NCBI GenBank assembly: GCA_024638915.1
Contig: JAHEJJ010000019.1
Span: 1-46,022, forward strand
Direction of reading: 5' to 3'
DNA: 46,022 bases
Source of the DNA: Robiginitalea sp.
GTDB lineage: Bacteria; Bacteroidota; Bacteroidia; Flavobacteriales; Flavobacteriaceae
Position 1 is the stretch's first letter, and each line of letters starts with the position of its first letter. Below the pieces are notes generated by a model, which was given only the letters and a program-made list of their open reading frames with translations, was not told the origin of the DNA and made no database searches. Positions 1 to 8,827 of the stretch are shown here, piece after piece. The translations under genes and the position numbers were made by a program.

Positions 1-405
1 TTTATAAAATGGATGGTTACCTACCAGGGTGATATCTGTCCCGTGCAGGGTGGTAATCATCGGGATATAAATTCCGTCTTCCTCAAGAATCTTCTTGGCC
101 ATATACCCGGCGTAGGCGTGGGGTATGGCATAATGCACATGCAACAGTTCAATGCCGTATAGCTTTACAGTATCTACAAGTTTACTTGAAAGGGCTAATT
201 CATAGGGCTGGTAATGAAATAAGGGGTATTCCGGCACATGGACCTCATGAAAATGAATCTTATTGCTTAATAAAGCCAGTCTCACTGGCTGTCTATAAGT
301 TATAAAATGTACTTCATGACCTCTACCGGCCAGGGCTATGCCCAGTTCGGTGGCCACCACCCCACTACCCCCAAAAGTTGGATAACAAACAATTGCAATT
401 TTCAT
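1..405 (-). CDS. bshA: N-acetyl-alpha-D-glucosaminyl L-malate synthase BshA (partial, N-terminal 135 codons)
   Basis: The first 135 codons of a GT4-family glycosyltransferase run off the left edge of the window. The start reads MKIAIVCYPTFGGSGVVATE, the characteristic opening of BshA, with the glycine-rich GGSGVV loop of the GT-B N-terminal domain. It continues with HVHYAIPHAYAGYMAKK and a TTLHGTDIT stretch, both typical of BshA. BshA joins GlcNAc from UDP-GlcNAc to L-malate, the first step of bacillithiol synthesis in the cytoplasm. It lies 57 bp downstream of the GH3/serine hydrolase gene on the same strand, but has its own perfect -7 box in that gap, so it need not depend on read-through. 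The C-terminal nucleotide-sugar domain is outside the window. Confidence 0.9.
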   Translation of the reverse strand, partial: MKIAIVCYPTFGGSGVVATELGIALAGRGHEVHFITYRQPVRLALLSNKIHFHEVHVPEYPLFHYQPYELALSSKLVDTVKLYGIELLHVHYAIPHAYAGYMAKKILEEDGIYIPMITTLHGTDITLVGNHPFYK

Positions 406-438
406 ATAGGCCAGATTTTAGATACCTTGATCTGAACA

Positions 439-446
439 CAAATCTA
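439..446 (-). promoter_or_regulatory. Bacteroidota-type -7 box for bshA
   Basis: On the minus strand this reads TAGATTTG, a perfect match to the Bacteroidota consensus TAnnTTTG. It lies about 33 bases before the bshA ATG, so the leader would be roughly 25 bases. No TTG was seen at the expected -33 position, so the call rests on the -7 box and its placement. Confidence 0.5.
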
Positions 447-462
447 GCATTATTATTTCGGG

Positions 463-3372
463 CTATTTTATAATAGAATCATAAATCGCCTGCTGAATAC
501 GGGTTCGCAATCCCGATCTAACCAATAGTCGGTTGGTGGAGGAAGGATAGGTACGGTTAGAAAGGAAGACATAAACGATTTCCTCTTCGGGGTCTGCCCA
601 TGTATAAGTTCCTGTGAATCCACTGTGGCCAAAACTTTTTCGGGAAACACATCCGCAGGTCGGCCCTTTGTCTTTAAGCTGAGGCTTATCGAAGCCTACG
701 CCCCTTCGTACATCTTTATCACAGAAGTAGCATTTGTTGAATCTTTCAATAGTTCGTGGGTTGAGAAACTGTTGGCCACCGTAATTCCCGCCCTGCAAAT
801 ACATTTGCATGATCTTGGCAACATCGTTCGCATTGCTGAAAAGTCCGGCGTGGCCACCCACTCCTCCCTGCATTGCGGCTCCCATATCGTGAACGAAGCC
901 CTGAACGGTCTGGTAGCGGTAATAGTTGTCAATTTCAGACGGGATGATCCTGTTTTTTGGAAATCGATCAATAGGATTATAGGTCGTATTAACTGCCCCC
1001 AATGGTTTTAACAGAAATTCGTCCAATAGCTCGTCCATGGGTTCTTTGTAAGTCTCTTCTATAAACTTCTTCATGACATAATAGGCTACATCGCTGTAGC
1101 GATACCTGTTAGACTTTAATTCCTGACGGCCTATCCTGTTATAGATCGAATCTCTATAGGCATCCTGCAGGTATAACCCTTCGGTTACTTTAATCGAAAA
1201 ACCATCTACAGGTTTGGTTCGATAAAACTCAAAAGAAGGCTTTCGTTCCTTGTTTAATGTCGCCAGGTAAAAAGCAATCCAGGAAGGAAGACGTCCGTAA
1301 TGACTCAGGGCTTTTAAAACTGTAACATCCTTCAATTCTGTGGTATCATAGGCCGGTATCAGTTGAGAAAAGGTAGAATTTAAGCCTATTTTACCTTCTT
1401 GCTCCATTTTCATAACCAAAGGCAATGTACCCAGTATTTTTGTCAGGGAAGCCAGATCATAAAGGTGATCTTCAGCCACCGGTCTGTCTTTGGCATAGGT
1501 AGGTTTACCAAAACTCTTGCTGTATACCACCCTCCCTTTTCGGGAAATCAGGATCTGGGCACCGGGAAACATAAGCGAGTCAAGACCTTGATGCATAAGG
1601 CTATCTACCCTTGCGAGCCTTCTGGAACTCATGCCCACACTTTCAGGCATACTATATCCAAGCCTACGAAGAGACGGGATCTGCAAGCCTGTATGAACAG
1701 GAAATTCGGTATGGGCACTAACAGGCAAACGACCTTTGGAAGAAAAAGCACCAAATAAAAGCTGGGCTGTTTTTTCCTGGGCTAAAATGCTATTCTGATA
1801 CCCTACTACAACCGCATCGATATCCTTAAAATCCGGTATATCGAGAAGTGCATAGGGCTTGGCAAAAAGGGTGAGAATAACGTTCGAAGTCCGCTGTCTG
1901 GACAATTCGAGCAACCAAAGCAGATCTTTCTGCGAAAACTTGTAGGGTTTCCAAGGGGAAGAATTATCCTTATGAAATCCTACGATAACGAGATTATATT
2001 CGCTCAGTTTTCGTCTTAGCGTACCGATATCTTTCGCCGCCACATAGGTTACCTCAGCATATCTATTGAGCATATTGAAAAAAGGATCCGAATCAGCCTC
2101 TCCCATTTTCACATAGGCAATTTTCTTGTTTTCCAGATTTTTGATTCCCAAAAGGTCAAACTTGTTCTTGATCACTGTGATGGCATGTTCCATCGCATTT
2201 TCATCAATTACTTTGTTCTCTAGGGAATTCAGATCCTCATAGAGATTTTCTAAATCGACTGGGCGATGCTGATGAAGTCCGGCTTTATACTTCATCGCCA
2301 GGATCTTCTTTACCGATCTGGATAACCGCTCTTCAGAAATAATGCCGCTGTAATATGCCTTCCCCAGTTTATTTTTTGCATCGATAATATCTTTAGGCAT
2401 GAGCAGCATATCGTTACCGGCCAGGAATGCCTTTAATTCCACATTTCCACTCTCATCCTCACCCCTTACTCCTCTCATATTTAGCGCATCGGTGATGACC
2501 AGCCCCCGAAACGCTAATTGCGTGAGCAGGAGATCTCTGATGACGTTCCGGGAAAGTGATGAAGGTATATTAAGGTCCGGTTCCAGTTCCGGAATACTTA
2601 AATGAGCCACCATTACGCTGTTTACACCTTCTTTGATAAGCTTTCTATAAGGGTGGAGCTCAATGCTGTCTAACCGACGCCTATCGTGGTCTATCAGAGG
2701 TAGTGATTTATGTGAATCGGCAGCCGTATCTCCATGACCCGGAAAGTGCTTCGCTGTAGCCAGTATTCCGGCCTGTTGCATACCTTTCATAAAAGCGAGG
2801 CCTTTTTGCGCTACGTTTTTGGGATCCTCACCAAATGACCTATTTCCAATTATCGGATTCTGAGGATTGATATTGACATCTATGTCCGGGGCAAAATTGA
2901 TATGCACGCCCATCCTACGGGCATGAAGCCCTATCTGATGTCCTACTTCTGCTATAGTCGCACTATCCTGAATGGCGCCCAGTGTCAGGTTCCATGGAAA
3001 AGCGTAGGTAGAATCGAGTCGCATGGATAAACCCCATTCGGCATCCATCCCGATAAGCAATGGTATTTTTGAGGCCGCTTGAAATTCATTGGTCAAACGC
3101 GCTTGCCGAACCGGACCTCCGGTAGAAAATATAACCCCTCCTATTCCATGCTCTACAATGAGTTTTTTAATTTTTTCTGATGCCGCCGGGCCCTGATCGG
3201 ACTGTGCGATAACCATGAAAAGCTGTCCGATTCGCTCCTCCAGGGAGAGTGCTTTATACTCCGCCTCCACCCACTGTAGCTGGGCTAGACTATCCTGGGT
3301 GGTATTTGGACCGAATTGGCCGTTTACGGTCAGGGAAAGAAAGAAAAATAAATAGAGAAGTTTTTTCCTCAT
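463..3372 (-). CDS. Secreted GH3 (NagZ-like) glycosidase fused to a class C beta-lactamase-like serine hydrolase
   Basis: A 969-residue two-enzyme protein. Residues 1-18 form a signal peptide (MRKKLLYLFFFLSLTVNG). Residues about 35-365 are a GH3 catalytic domain with the NagZ signature KHFPGHGDTAADSH (208-221), whose Asp/His pair is the family's acid/base, and a nucleophile candidate D295 in VITDALNM. Residues about 390-560 resemble a GH3 C-terminal alpha/beta domain. Residues about 575-965 are a beta-lactamase/transpeptidase-like fold with SxxK at S642-K645 (SLTK), YSD at 759-761 in the place of YxN, and a GHSGFTG motif near the end. The family fusion is common in Bacteroidota; I infer a periplasmic role in peptidoglycan or muropeptide turnover. 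It has a perfect -7 box and precedes bshA. The YxN motif carries Asp, so the activity of the second half is uncertain. Confidence 0.9.
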   Translation of the reverse strand: MRKKLLYLFFFLSLTVNGQFGPNTTQDSLAQLQWVEAEYKALSLEERIGQLFMVIAQSDQGPAASEKIKKLIVEHGIGGVIFSTGGPVRQARLTNEFQAASKIPLLIGMDAEWGLSMRLDSTYAFPWNLTLGAIQDSATIAEVGHQIGLHARRMGVHINFAPDIDVNINPQNPIIGNRSFGEDPKNVAQKGLAFMKGMQQAGILATAKHFPGHGDTAADSHKSLPLIDHDRRRLDSIELHPYRKLIKEGVNSVMVAHLSIPELEPDLNIPSSLSRNVIRDLLLTQLAFRGLVITDALNMRGVRGEDESGNVELKAFLAGNDMLLMPKDIIDAKNKLGKAYYSGIISEERLSRSVKKILAMKYKAGLHQHRPVDLENLYEDLNSLENKVIDENAMEHAITVIKNKFDLLGIKNLENKKIAYVKMGEADSDPFFNMLNRYAEVTYVAAKDIGTLRRKLSEYNLVIVGFHKDNSSPWKPYKFSQKDLLWLLELSRQRTSNVILTLFAKPYALLDIPDFKDIDAVVVGYQNSILAQEKTAQLLFGAFSSKGRLPVSAHTEFPVHTGLQIPSLRRLGYSMPESVGMSSRRLARVDSLMHQGLDSLMFPGAQILISRKGRVVYSKSFGKPTYAKDRPVAEDHLYDLASLTKILGTLPLVMKMEQEGKIGLNSTFSQLIPAYDTTELKDVTVLKALSHYGRLPSWIAFYLATLNKERKPSFEFYRTKPVDGFSIKVTEGLYLQDAYRDSIYNRIGRQELKSNRYRYSDVAYYVMKKFIEETYKEPMDELLDEFLLKPLGAVNTTYNPIDRFPKNRIIPSEIDNYYRYQTVQGFVHDMGAAMQGGVGGHAGLFSNANDVAKIMQMYLQGGNYGGQQFLNPRTIERFNKCYFCDKDVRRGVGFDKPQLKDKGPTCGCVSRKSFGHSGFTGTYTWADPEEEIVYVFLSNRTYPSSTNRLLVRSGLRTRIQQAIYDSIIK

Positions 3373-3404
3373 ATATTTATTTCTATTAAGGTACTAACTT
3401 AAAA

Positions 3405-3412
3405 CAAAAATA
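3405..3412 (-). promoter_or_regulatory. Bacteroidota-type -7 box for the GH3/serine hydrolase gene
   Basis: The minus strand reads TATTTTTG, matching TAnnTTTG perfectly, 32 bases before the ATG at 3372. No TTG is seen at the usual -33 distance. The surrounding DNA is AT-rich, which raises the chance of a fortuitous match. Confidence 0.45.
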
Positions 3413-3482
3413 AATATTGCCAATTGTCATGCGGAAACATTGAGAGTTCAACAAGGGTGTAATGGAACCGGATTTTGAAAAT

Positions 3483-3968
3483 CTATTTCACAAACCTGCT
3501 ATGCCAGCTTTCCTGTGCCGGAACTTCCCAATGTTCGCGATATTCCCGGATATCCGTTACCAGATTGTTAAAAACCACCGTCTTGGCCGAAACAGCCCTC
3601 TCTTTTGCCATTTTTTTAAAATCCGCCAGGGATTTATAGGTGATGTATTCCCCTTGCCTGAAGGTTACATTCATTTTGTCGAGAAGGTCAAGATTAAACT
3701 TTTGTTCCAGTGATTGGATAAAATGGACCGATGCATCTATTGAGCAACCCGAGGCTGCGGCATGCCCCTGATCTAGAGCAATGACTATAAAACGACGGTA
3801 ACGAATTTCGTAACCGGCCTTTAAATCCTGCCCATGAGCAGTCCAAGTCTTGATAAACCGATCAAGGGCAGATCCTATAGATCCTATCTCTTCATCGCTG
3901 AATTTACGATTAGACTGGTAGATCCACACTCTTGAGGTATCGGGTAATTGATCTATGGGTACTAGCAT
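3483..3968 (-). CDS. Conserved Bacteroidota protein of unknown function (often mislabelled ABC transporter ATPase)
   Basis: A 161-residue soluble protein opening MLVPIDQLPDTSRVWIYQSN. I recognise it as a small protein widespread in Flavobacteriia whose database name is often 'ABC transporter ATPase', but no Walker A (GxxGxGKS/T), ABC signature or Walker B motif is present, so that name is not supported. Visible features are a mixed alpha/beta composition, the stretch ALDQGHAAASGCSIDASVHF (about residues 84-103) with a Cys and two His, and no signal peptide or membrane segment. It follows the iron-sulfur pair on the same strand with a 66 bp gap, so co-transcription is possible. No function can be assigned. 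Confidence 0.75.
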   Translation of the reverse strand: MLVPIDQLPDTSRVWIYQSNRKFSDEEIGSIGSALDRFIKTWTAHGQDLKAGYEIRYRRFIVIALDQGHAAASGCSIDASVHFIQSLEQKFNLDLLDKMNVTFRQGEYITYKSLADFKKMAKERAVSAKTVVFNNLVTDIREYREHWEVPAQESWHSRFVK

Positions 3969-4034
3969 TTTTTATTAAATCTGTAATAAAGTATTTATGA
4001 TTACGAATATAAAACCGATCTTGCAAAAGAATAA

Positions 4035-4826
4035 CTATAAATCAGCGGCATCTGTGATTAATTCTGCCAGGTCATAGACCTTTACTGAGTTTTCTTTTTC
4101 CTTATTTTTTACTCCATCGGTCATCATAGTATTACAAAAAGGACAGGCAGCCGCTATGATCTCAGCATTAGTATCAAGGGCTTGCTCTGTTCGTTCGATA
4201 TTGACTTCCTTATCCCCTTTTTCGGGTTCTTTGAACATCTGCGCTCCTCCTGCTCCGCAACAAAGTCCCCTTTTTTTACAGGATTTCATTTCGACCAGTT
4301 CGGCGTCGAGCTTTTTGATCAGTTCTCTGGGCGCCTCAAATATTCCATTGGCTCTTCCGAGATAACAGGGATCGTGATAGGTGATCTTCTTCCCTTTAAA
4401 CGAGCCCCCCTCTATTTTTAAGGCTCCCTCACTCAAAAGATCATTTATAAAGCTGGTATGGTGCATTACCTCATAGTCCCCGCCTAAACCCGGATATTCA
4501 TTTTTAAGGGTATTAAAACAATGAGGGCATGTGGTGACGATCTTTTTTATGCCATAGCCATTGAGTACCTCGATATTGGTAACCGCCTGCATCTGAAAAA
4601 GGAATTCATTACCCGCCCTTTTGGCCGGATCGCCGGTACAGCTCTCTTCAGATCCAAGTACGGCAAAGCTAACCCCCGCTTTTTGAAGTATTCTGACAAA
4701 AGCTTTGGTTATTTTTTTAGCCCTTTCGTCAAAACTTCCGGCACAGCCCACCCAAAAGAGTACTTCGGGTTGCTGCCCTTCAGCAAACATGGCGGCCATG
4801 GTCCTGACCTTATTTTCTCCGTTCAT
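4035..4826 (-). CDS. HdrB/GlcF-like CCG-domain iron-sulfur protein
   Basis: 263 residues with two cysteine-rich CCG domains as in heterodisulfide reductase subunit B, GlcF and LutA. The first domain has FWVGCAGSFDERA (C28), SEESCTGDP and TTCPHCFNTL. The second has the clearer pattern HDPCYLGR, KKRGLCCGAGGAQMF and ACPFCNTMMTDG. In characterised relatives such motifs hold a noncubane [4Fe-4S] cluster that handles thiols or acts as an electron relay. No membrane segment is visible, so it should be cytoplasmic. It lies 75 bp downstream of a membrane protein carrying HdrC-like [4Fe-4S] motifs, and the two probably form one complex. The final electron acceptor or substrate is not evident from the neighbours. 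Confidence 0.88.
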   Translation of the reverse strand: MNGENKVRTMAAMFAEGQQPEVLFWVGCAGSFDERAKKITKAFVRILQKAGVSFAVLGSEESCTGDPAKRAGNEFLFQMQAVTNIEVLNGYGIKKIVTTCPHCFNTLKNEYPGLGGDYEVMHHTSFINDLLSEGALKIEGGSFKGKKITYHDPCYLGRANGIFEAPRELIKKLDAELVEMKSCKKRGLCCGAGGAQMFKEPEKGDKEVNIERTEQALDTNAEIIAAACPFCNTMMTDGVKNKEKENSVKVYDLAELITDAADL

Positions 4827-4901
4827 ATTTCAATACTAAGCTATAAATAATATACGGGCCCATCATCGATGCGTTTCCTTGAATCACTGAACGATCAAGG
4901 T

Positions 4902-6224
4902 TTACATTTCATCAGCCCAATTGGCCCGGTCCATTTGATTAAATGGCCAGGGGGCCCCGTTATTTTCGATGTTAGACATCATTACATTGAGTTCCTGAGG
5001 AGCTGCCGATTGTTCCATGACCAGGTATCGCCGCATATCCATAATAATACTCAAGGGGTCGATACTGATCGGACAGGCCTCTACACAGGCATTACAAGAG
5101 GTGCAAGCCCAGAGCTCCTCCCGCGTGATATAATCGTCTAAAAGCTGTTTATTATCGTCCTGAAACGCACCATTGTTTTGTGTGATATTTCGGCCCACTT
5201 CTTCCAAACGGTCGCGGGTATCCATCATGATCTTCCGTGGCGAAAGCAATTTTCCCGTCTGATTGGCCGGACATTCACTGGTACAACGCCCGCATTCGGT
5301 ACAGGTGTAGGCATTGAGCAATTGAATCCATTTGAGATCCATAACATCGGAAGCTCCAAATTTTTCGGCTATAACGTCATCGGCAGGAGCGGCATAAGGA
5401 TCCGCTGCGGGATCCATCATCAGCTTTACTTCCCTGGTCACCGATTCAAGATTATCGATTTGTCCTTTGGGCTTCAGCCTTCCGTAAAAAGTATTTGGAA
5501 AGGCAAGGATTATATGCAAATGCTTGGAGTAATAAAGATAATTAAGGAAACACAGAACCCCGATAATATGGAGCCACCATGCGCCCCGTTCAATCAGAAC
5601 AAGTGTTCCAGCATTCATGTCGGCAAACAAGCCTTCGAATATCTGACTTACAGGAAACCAACCTGCTTCTACATATGGCACAACATCCATCTTCTGTAAT
5701 TGAAAATCCGCGCCGTTCATAGTGAGGAAAAGGAACATCAATACTAATTCGATATAGAGGATCAGATCGGCATCCTTTTTTGGCCATCCTTTCATCTCGG
5801 GTTTGATAAAACGACCAAGTCGGAGTATATTTCTACGGATCCAGAAAACCACCACTGCGATAATCACCAGCAAGGCTAAGATTTCAAACAGGCCAATCAG
5901 CACATCATAAACCGCGCCCATGGGCGCAAAAATGCGATGGGTACCCAGAACCCCGTCAATAAGGATTTCAAGTATCTCGATATTTATAATGATAAATCCA
6001 ACATATACCAGTATGTGCATGAGGCCGGCAATAGGGCGAACCACCATTTTAGACTGGCCCAAAGCGATCATGGCCATGTTTCGCCATCGTTGGGTTTTAT
6101 TATCACTCAGCTCTGTTTTTCGGCCAAGTTTGACATTACGGACCATACGCCTGATATTTCTGGCGAACAATCCGGCGGCAGCCGCCAGAAGTAGTACAAA
6201 CAAAATATTGGGAATATACTGCAT
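4902..6224 (-). CDS. Membrane Fe-S oxidoreductase: NarI/HdrE-like domain fused to HdrC-like 2x[4Fe-4S] domain
   Basis: 440 residues. Membrane segments lie near residues 5-25, 65-88, 103-128, 155-170 and 215-232. The segment WWLHIIGVLCFLNYLYYSKH and following LHII resembles the last haem-binding helix of nitrate reductase gamma subunits; H70, H219 and H235/H237 are candidate haem b ligands. The C-terminal cytoplasmic part has two ferredoxin motifs, C308-x2-C311-x2-C314-x3-C318-P and C374-x2-C377-x2-C380-x3-C384-P, as in HdrC. I infer quinone-linked electron transfer to or from the adjacent CCG protein, like a DsrMK/HdrDE module with its parts split differently. The ATG directly abuts the stop codon of the upstream MCE gene, so the two are almost certainly co-transcribed. 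Confidence 0.88.
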   Translation of the reverse strand: MQYIPNILFVLLLAAAAGLFARNIRRMVRNVKLGRKTELSDNKTQRWRNMAMIALGQSKMVVRPIAGLMHILVYVGFIIINIEILEILIDGVLGTHRIFAPMGAVYDVLIGLFEILALLVIIAVVVFWIRRNILRLGRFIKPEMKGWPKKDADLILYIELVLMFLFLTMNGADFQLQKMDVVPYVEAGWFPVSQIFEGLFADMNAGTLVLIERGAWWLHIIGVLCFLNYLYYSKHLHIILAFPNTFYGRLKPKGQIDNLESVTREVKLMMDPAADPYAAPADDVIAEKFGASDVMDLKWIQLLNAYTCTECGRCTSECPANQTGKLLSPRKIMMDTRDRLEEVGRNITQNNGAFQDDNKQLLDDYITREELWACTSCNACVEACPISIDPLSIIMDMRRYLVMEQSAAPQELNVMMSNIENNGAPWPFNQMDRANWADEM

Positions 6225-7193
6225 TTATTGATCCTCAATGGTTTTAGCTGGGTCCGTTTCCGGGACGACATATTCTTTTTGCTTCTTTCCGAATACCGAA
6301 ACGTTGACGTAGCGTTTGGGGTTAAGCCGGAAATCCTGTAACAGCAATTCGAGTTCACCTGAGGCACGCGCCAGGTTTTCGTATAGTTCTTTATCATTCA
6401 TTAATTTACCTAGAGAACCCTCTCCCTCATTAATTTTAAGGAGTATGCCATTGAGGTTTTTAACCGAGGCATCAAGGTTACGGATCGTACTGCCTATATC
6501 TGCACGGGAGAGCGAGTCTGAAATTTTGGCAAAATTACTGGTCAGCGTATTGATATTGGTAATGGAACTGTCGATTTCGAACTTTTTGCTTTGCAGTAAT
6601 GTCTTTATTATGGCGGTACTTTGTTCAAAATTAGCAATCACTTTATTGAGGCCGGCTACAGATTCCCGCAGGTTCTGCTTTGTAGGGTCATCAAAAACAT
6701 CATTGAAATTCATCAACAATGAATCGGCGTTAGTTACCGCTCCTTCGATCTTGAATTGAAGCGGCGTAAGCTTTTGCTGGACCAATTCTGTGAGGCCTGG
6801 CCTTACATTGGCCTTCAAGGTGTCTCCCGATTGAGCTATCGGTGCCCCATCGAATACCGGCACGATCTGGATACCCTTTCCGCCGATAATTCCGGTATCA
6901 TATAATTCCGCGAGACTGTTCTTTGAAAATTCAAAACTGCTGTCAACCGTAAAGGTGACCACCAAACTGCCCGAATCATCTTTAAAGCGTATATCATTCA
7001 CCTTGCCCACAGATAAGCCATTTATGGATACCTGGGTTCCGTTCTGTAATCCTCCGACATGCTTATAAACCGCATAAAAAACCTTACTGCTGTCGAATAT
7101 TGGTGTGGATTTAAGAAAACTGAAGCCTAAAATGAATAAGAGGATACCGCCAATAACTATTATTCCTGTTTTGAGTTCCCTGCTAAGTTTCAA
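6225..7193 (-). CDS. MlaD/MCE-domain lipid-transfer protein
   Basis: 322 residues. An N-terminal anchor helix (MKLSRELKTGIIVIGGILLF...) is followed by one MCE domain, about residues 38-115, with the typical pattern VFYAVYKHVGGLQNGTQVSI and a GIIGGKGIQIVPVFDGAP stretch. The rest, about 120-290, is helical and rich in spaced Asn, Leu and Ser (TNINTLTSNFAKISDSL), as in the coiled tube or needle parts of MCE proteins. MCE proteins form hexamers that move lipids between membranes. No MlaE permease or MlaF ATPase gene is in this window, so its partners must be encoded elsewhere. It lies 52 bp after the amidase gene and abuts the Fe-S gene. Confidence 0.88.
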   Translation of the reverse strand: MKLSRELKTGIIVIGGILLFILGFSFLKSTPIFDSSKVFYAVYKHVGGLQNGTQVSINGLSVGKVNDIRFKDDSGSLVVTFTVDSSFEFSKNSLAELYDTGIIGGKGIQIVPVFDGAPIAQSGDTLKANVRPGLTELVQQKLTPLQFKIEGAVTNADSLLMNFNDVFDDPTKQNLRESVAGLNKVIANFEQSTAIIKTLLQSKKFEIDSSITNINTLTSNFAKISDSLSRADIGSTIRNLDASVKNLNGILLKINEGEGSLGKLMNDKELYENLARASGELELLLQDFRLNPKRYVNVSVFGKKQKEYVVPETDPAKTIEDQ

Positions 7194-7245
7194 GAGGATG
7201 GTTTTTGGGTTCCGAACAAAATTAGAAATATTTTCCAGACAATTC

Positions 7246-8760
7246 CTATTCGGATATGTATTTCATGGCTTCCTTCAACGGGATACGTACTCCCTCCTTA
7301 TATGCCACGATAAATGAAGTATTATAACCTTTGATATCGGCATTAGACTTCAGCATTTTTGCCTGTTCATAAGATTTCGTCTGCCCATACATATAGCGGA
7401 ACAAATTCTTGTAAGGCTCTTTGGAAATGGTACTGAGACCTTTAAAGTTTTCTGTGGTTAAGGGGATTTCCCTGGAACTGGCTAAAATCTGAACCCTGAA
7501 TTCTATCCGAACCACTGGTGGTTTTTCTTCCTTCGCTTCAACCACAGCCACTTCTTCTTTGGTTTGCCCGGCTACAGTCATCGGATTTTCAACCTCTTCT
7601 CCGGAAGTGATTTTCGCTTTCTGATCCACTGCAGGCATATCTTCCATATCTACTTTCTCCTTTTGATCCGCAGTCGGCAATGCTTTTAATTCTTCTGTTA
7701 GCTGTGTGGTTTTTTGCTCTTTGTCCAATACAGCGGCTGTGGCTGCTTGCTTTTCATCTGCAGAATTTACGGCCTCCATAGCTGGTTCTGTTTCCTCCGG
7801 TTTTGCCTCTTCTATGCTTGCGGAGACTACTTCGGTTCCTTTATCAATGTTGGGCGTGTCCTCTTTTTGGGCCTGGCTTACCGCCGGTATAGCTGCCACT
7901 ACCTCCTTAGCAGGTTCGGATTTTAACTCTGGCACCGAGGTTATTACATTTTCGCCCACTTCTTCAAAGGCGGTGCTTTCGGCCCACAGATTAGATTTAT
8001 AATGCAGAATGGCCTCTGCTATGGCCTGGCCCATTTGAGCCTGACCCTTTTGGGAATTTAAATAAGATCCTTCGTTCTTATTGGTCAGAAAACCGGTCTC
8101 CACCAAAACACTGGGCATAAAGGTTTGGTGCAAGACGATAAAACCAGCTTGTTTTACCTTTCTGTTTTTGCGTTTGAGTTTATTGGAAAAATTATCCTGC
8201 ATCATTTTACCCAGTAAAATACTTTGATCCAAGAATTCTTCCTGCATGATGGTGAGACCGATTATGGACTCGGGCGAGTTGATGTCGTAAGCTGCATAAC
8301 GCGATTCATAATTATCCTCGAGGTAAATCACAGAATTTTCTTTTTTGGCGATCTCAAAATTCTGTTTGTTGGCATGAAGCCCTAATACGAAGGTGCCTGC
8401 GCCGCTGGCATCTGAACTATGCGAATCACAGTGGACCGAAACAAATAAATCAGCTTTAGCTTTGTTTGCAATCTCTCCCCTGACGTAAAGATCTACAAAG
8501 CGATCGTCCTTCCTTGTATATACCACTTCAATATCAGGGTGCGATTCAAGTGCTTTGCCTGCTTCCTGTACTATGCCCAAAGCAATATTTTTTTCAAGGT
8601 ACCCATTACCCAGGTTACCCGGGTCGTGACCCCCGTGTCCGGCATCGAGGACTACCACAAACTTATCCTTATTCTTTTGGGGAACCAGGTCTGGGGCAAA
8701 TGCTGTAATCGACAAAAAAACAAGCGCTATTCCTACGTAAAAAAAGAATGGTACCTTCAT
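7246..8760 (-). CDS. N-acetylmuramoyl-L-alanine amidase (Amidase_3) with C-terminal SPOR-like domain
   Basis: 504 residues. An N-terminal signal peptide (about 1-22) precedes an Amidase_3 zinc domain (about 33-250) with VVLDAGHGGHDPG (H42), a Glu in GNGYLEKN (E56), VSVHCDSH and the catalytic-Glu segment VLVETGFLTN. These are the zinc-binding and catalytic signatures of AmiA/B/C-type enzymes, which split daughter-cell peptidoglycan. A low-complexity linker rich in Glu, Ala, Lys and Pro (about 265-420) leads to a C-terminal stretch starting RVQILASSREIPL and ending in GYNTSFIVAYKEG, which looks like a SPOR peptidoglycan-binding domain. It is divergent from lptD. A possible promoter on the minus strand is TATATTTT at 8828-8835 with TTG 21 bases upstream at 8857-8859. 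Confidence 0.92.
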   Translation of the reverse strand: MKVPFFFYVGIALVFLSITAFAPDLVPQKNKDKFVVVLDAGHGGHDPGNLGNGYLEKNIALGIVQEAGKALESHPDIEVVYTRKDDRFVDLYVRGEIANKAKADLFVSVHCDSHSSDASGAGTFVLGLHANKQNFEIAKKENSVIYLEDNYESRYAAYDINSPESIIGLTIMQEEFLDQSILLGKMMQDNFSNKLKRKNRKVKQAGFIVLHQTFMPSVLVETGFLTNKNEGSYLNSQKGQAQMGQAIAEAILHYKSNLWAESTAFEEVGENVITSVPELKSEPAKEVVAAIPAVSQAQKEDTPNIDKGTEVVSASIEEAKPEETEPAMEAVNSADEKQAATAAVLDKEQKTTQLTEELKALPTADQKEKVDMEDMPAVDQKAKITSGEEVENPMTVAGQTKEEVAVVEAKEEKPPVVRIEFRVQILASSREIPLTTENFKGLSTISKEPYKNLFRYMYGQTKSYEQAKMLKSNADIKGYNTSFIVAYKEGVRIPLKEAMKYISE

Positions 8761-8827
8761 CAGATCACAAGTGTTTTCGGTGTTTTGCCAAGGTTAAAAT
8801 TATTCTAATCCGCACCAAGCGGAAGAA

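Noticed and set aside
5178-5699. A 173-codon plus-strand frame opposite the membrane Fe-S gene.
   Set aside because: Shadow frame; the minus strand shows clear ferredoxin and haem-helix motifs.
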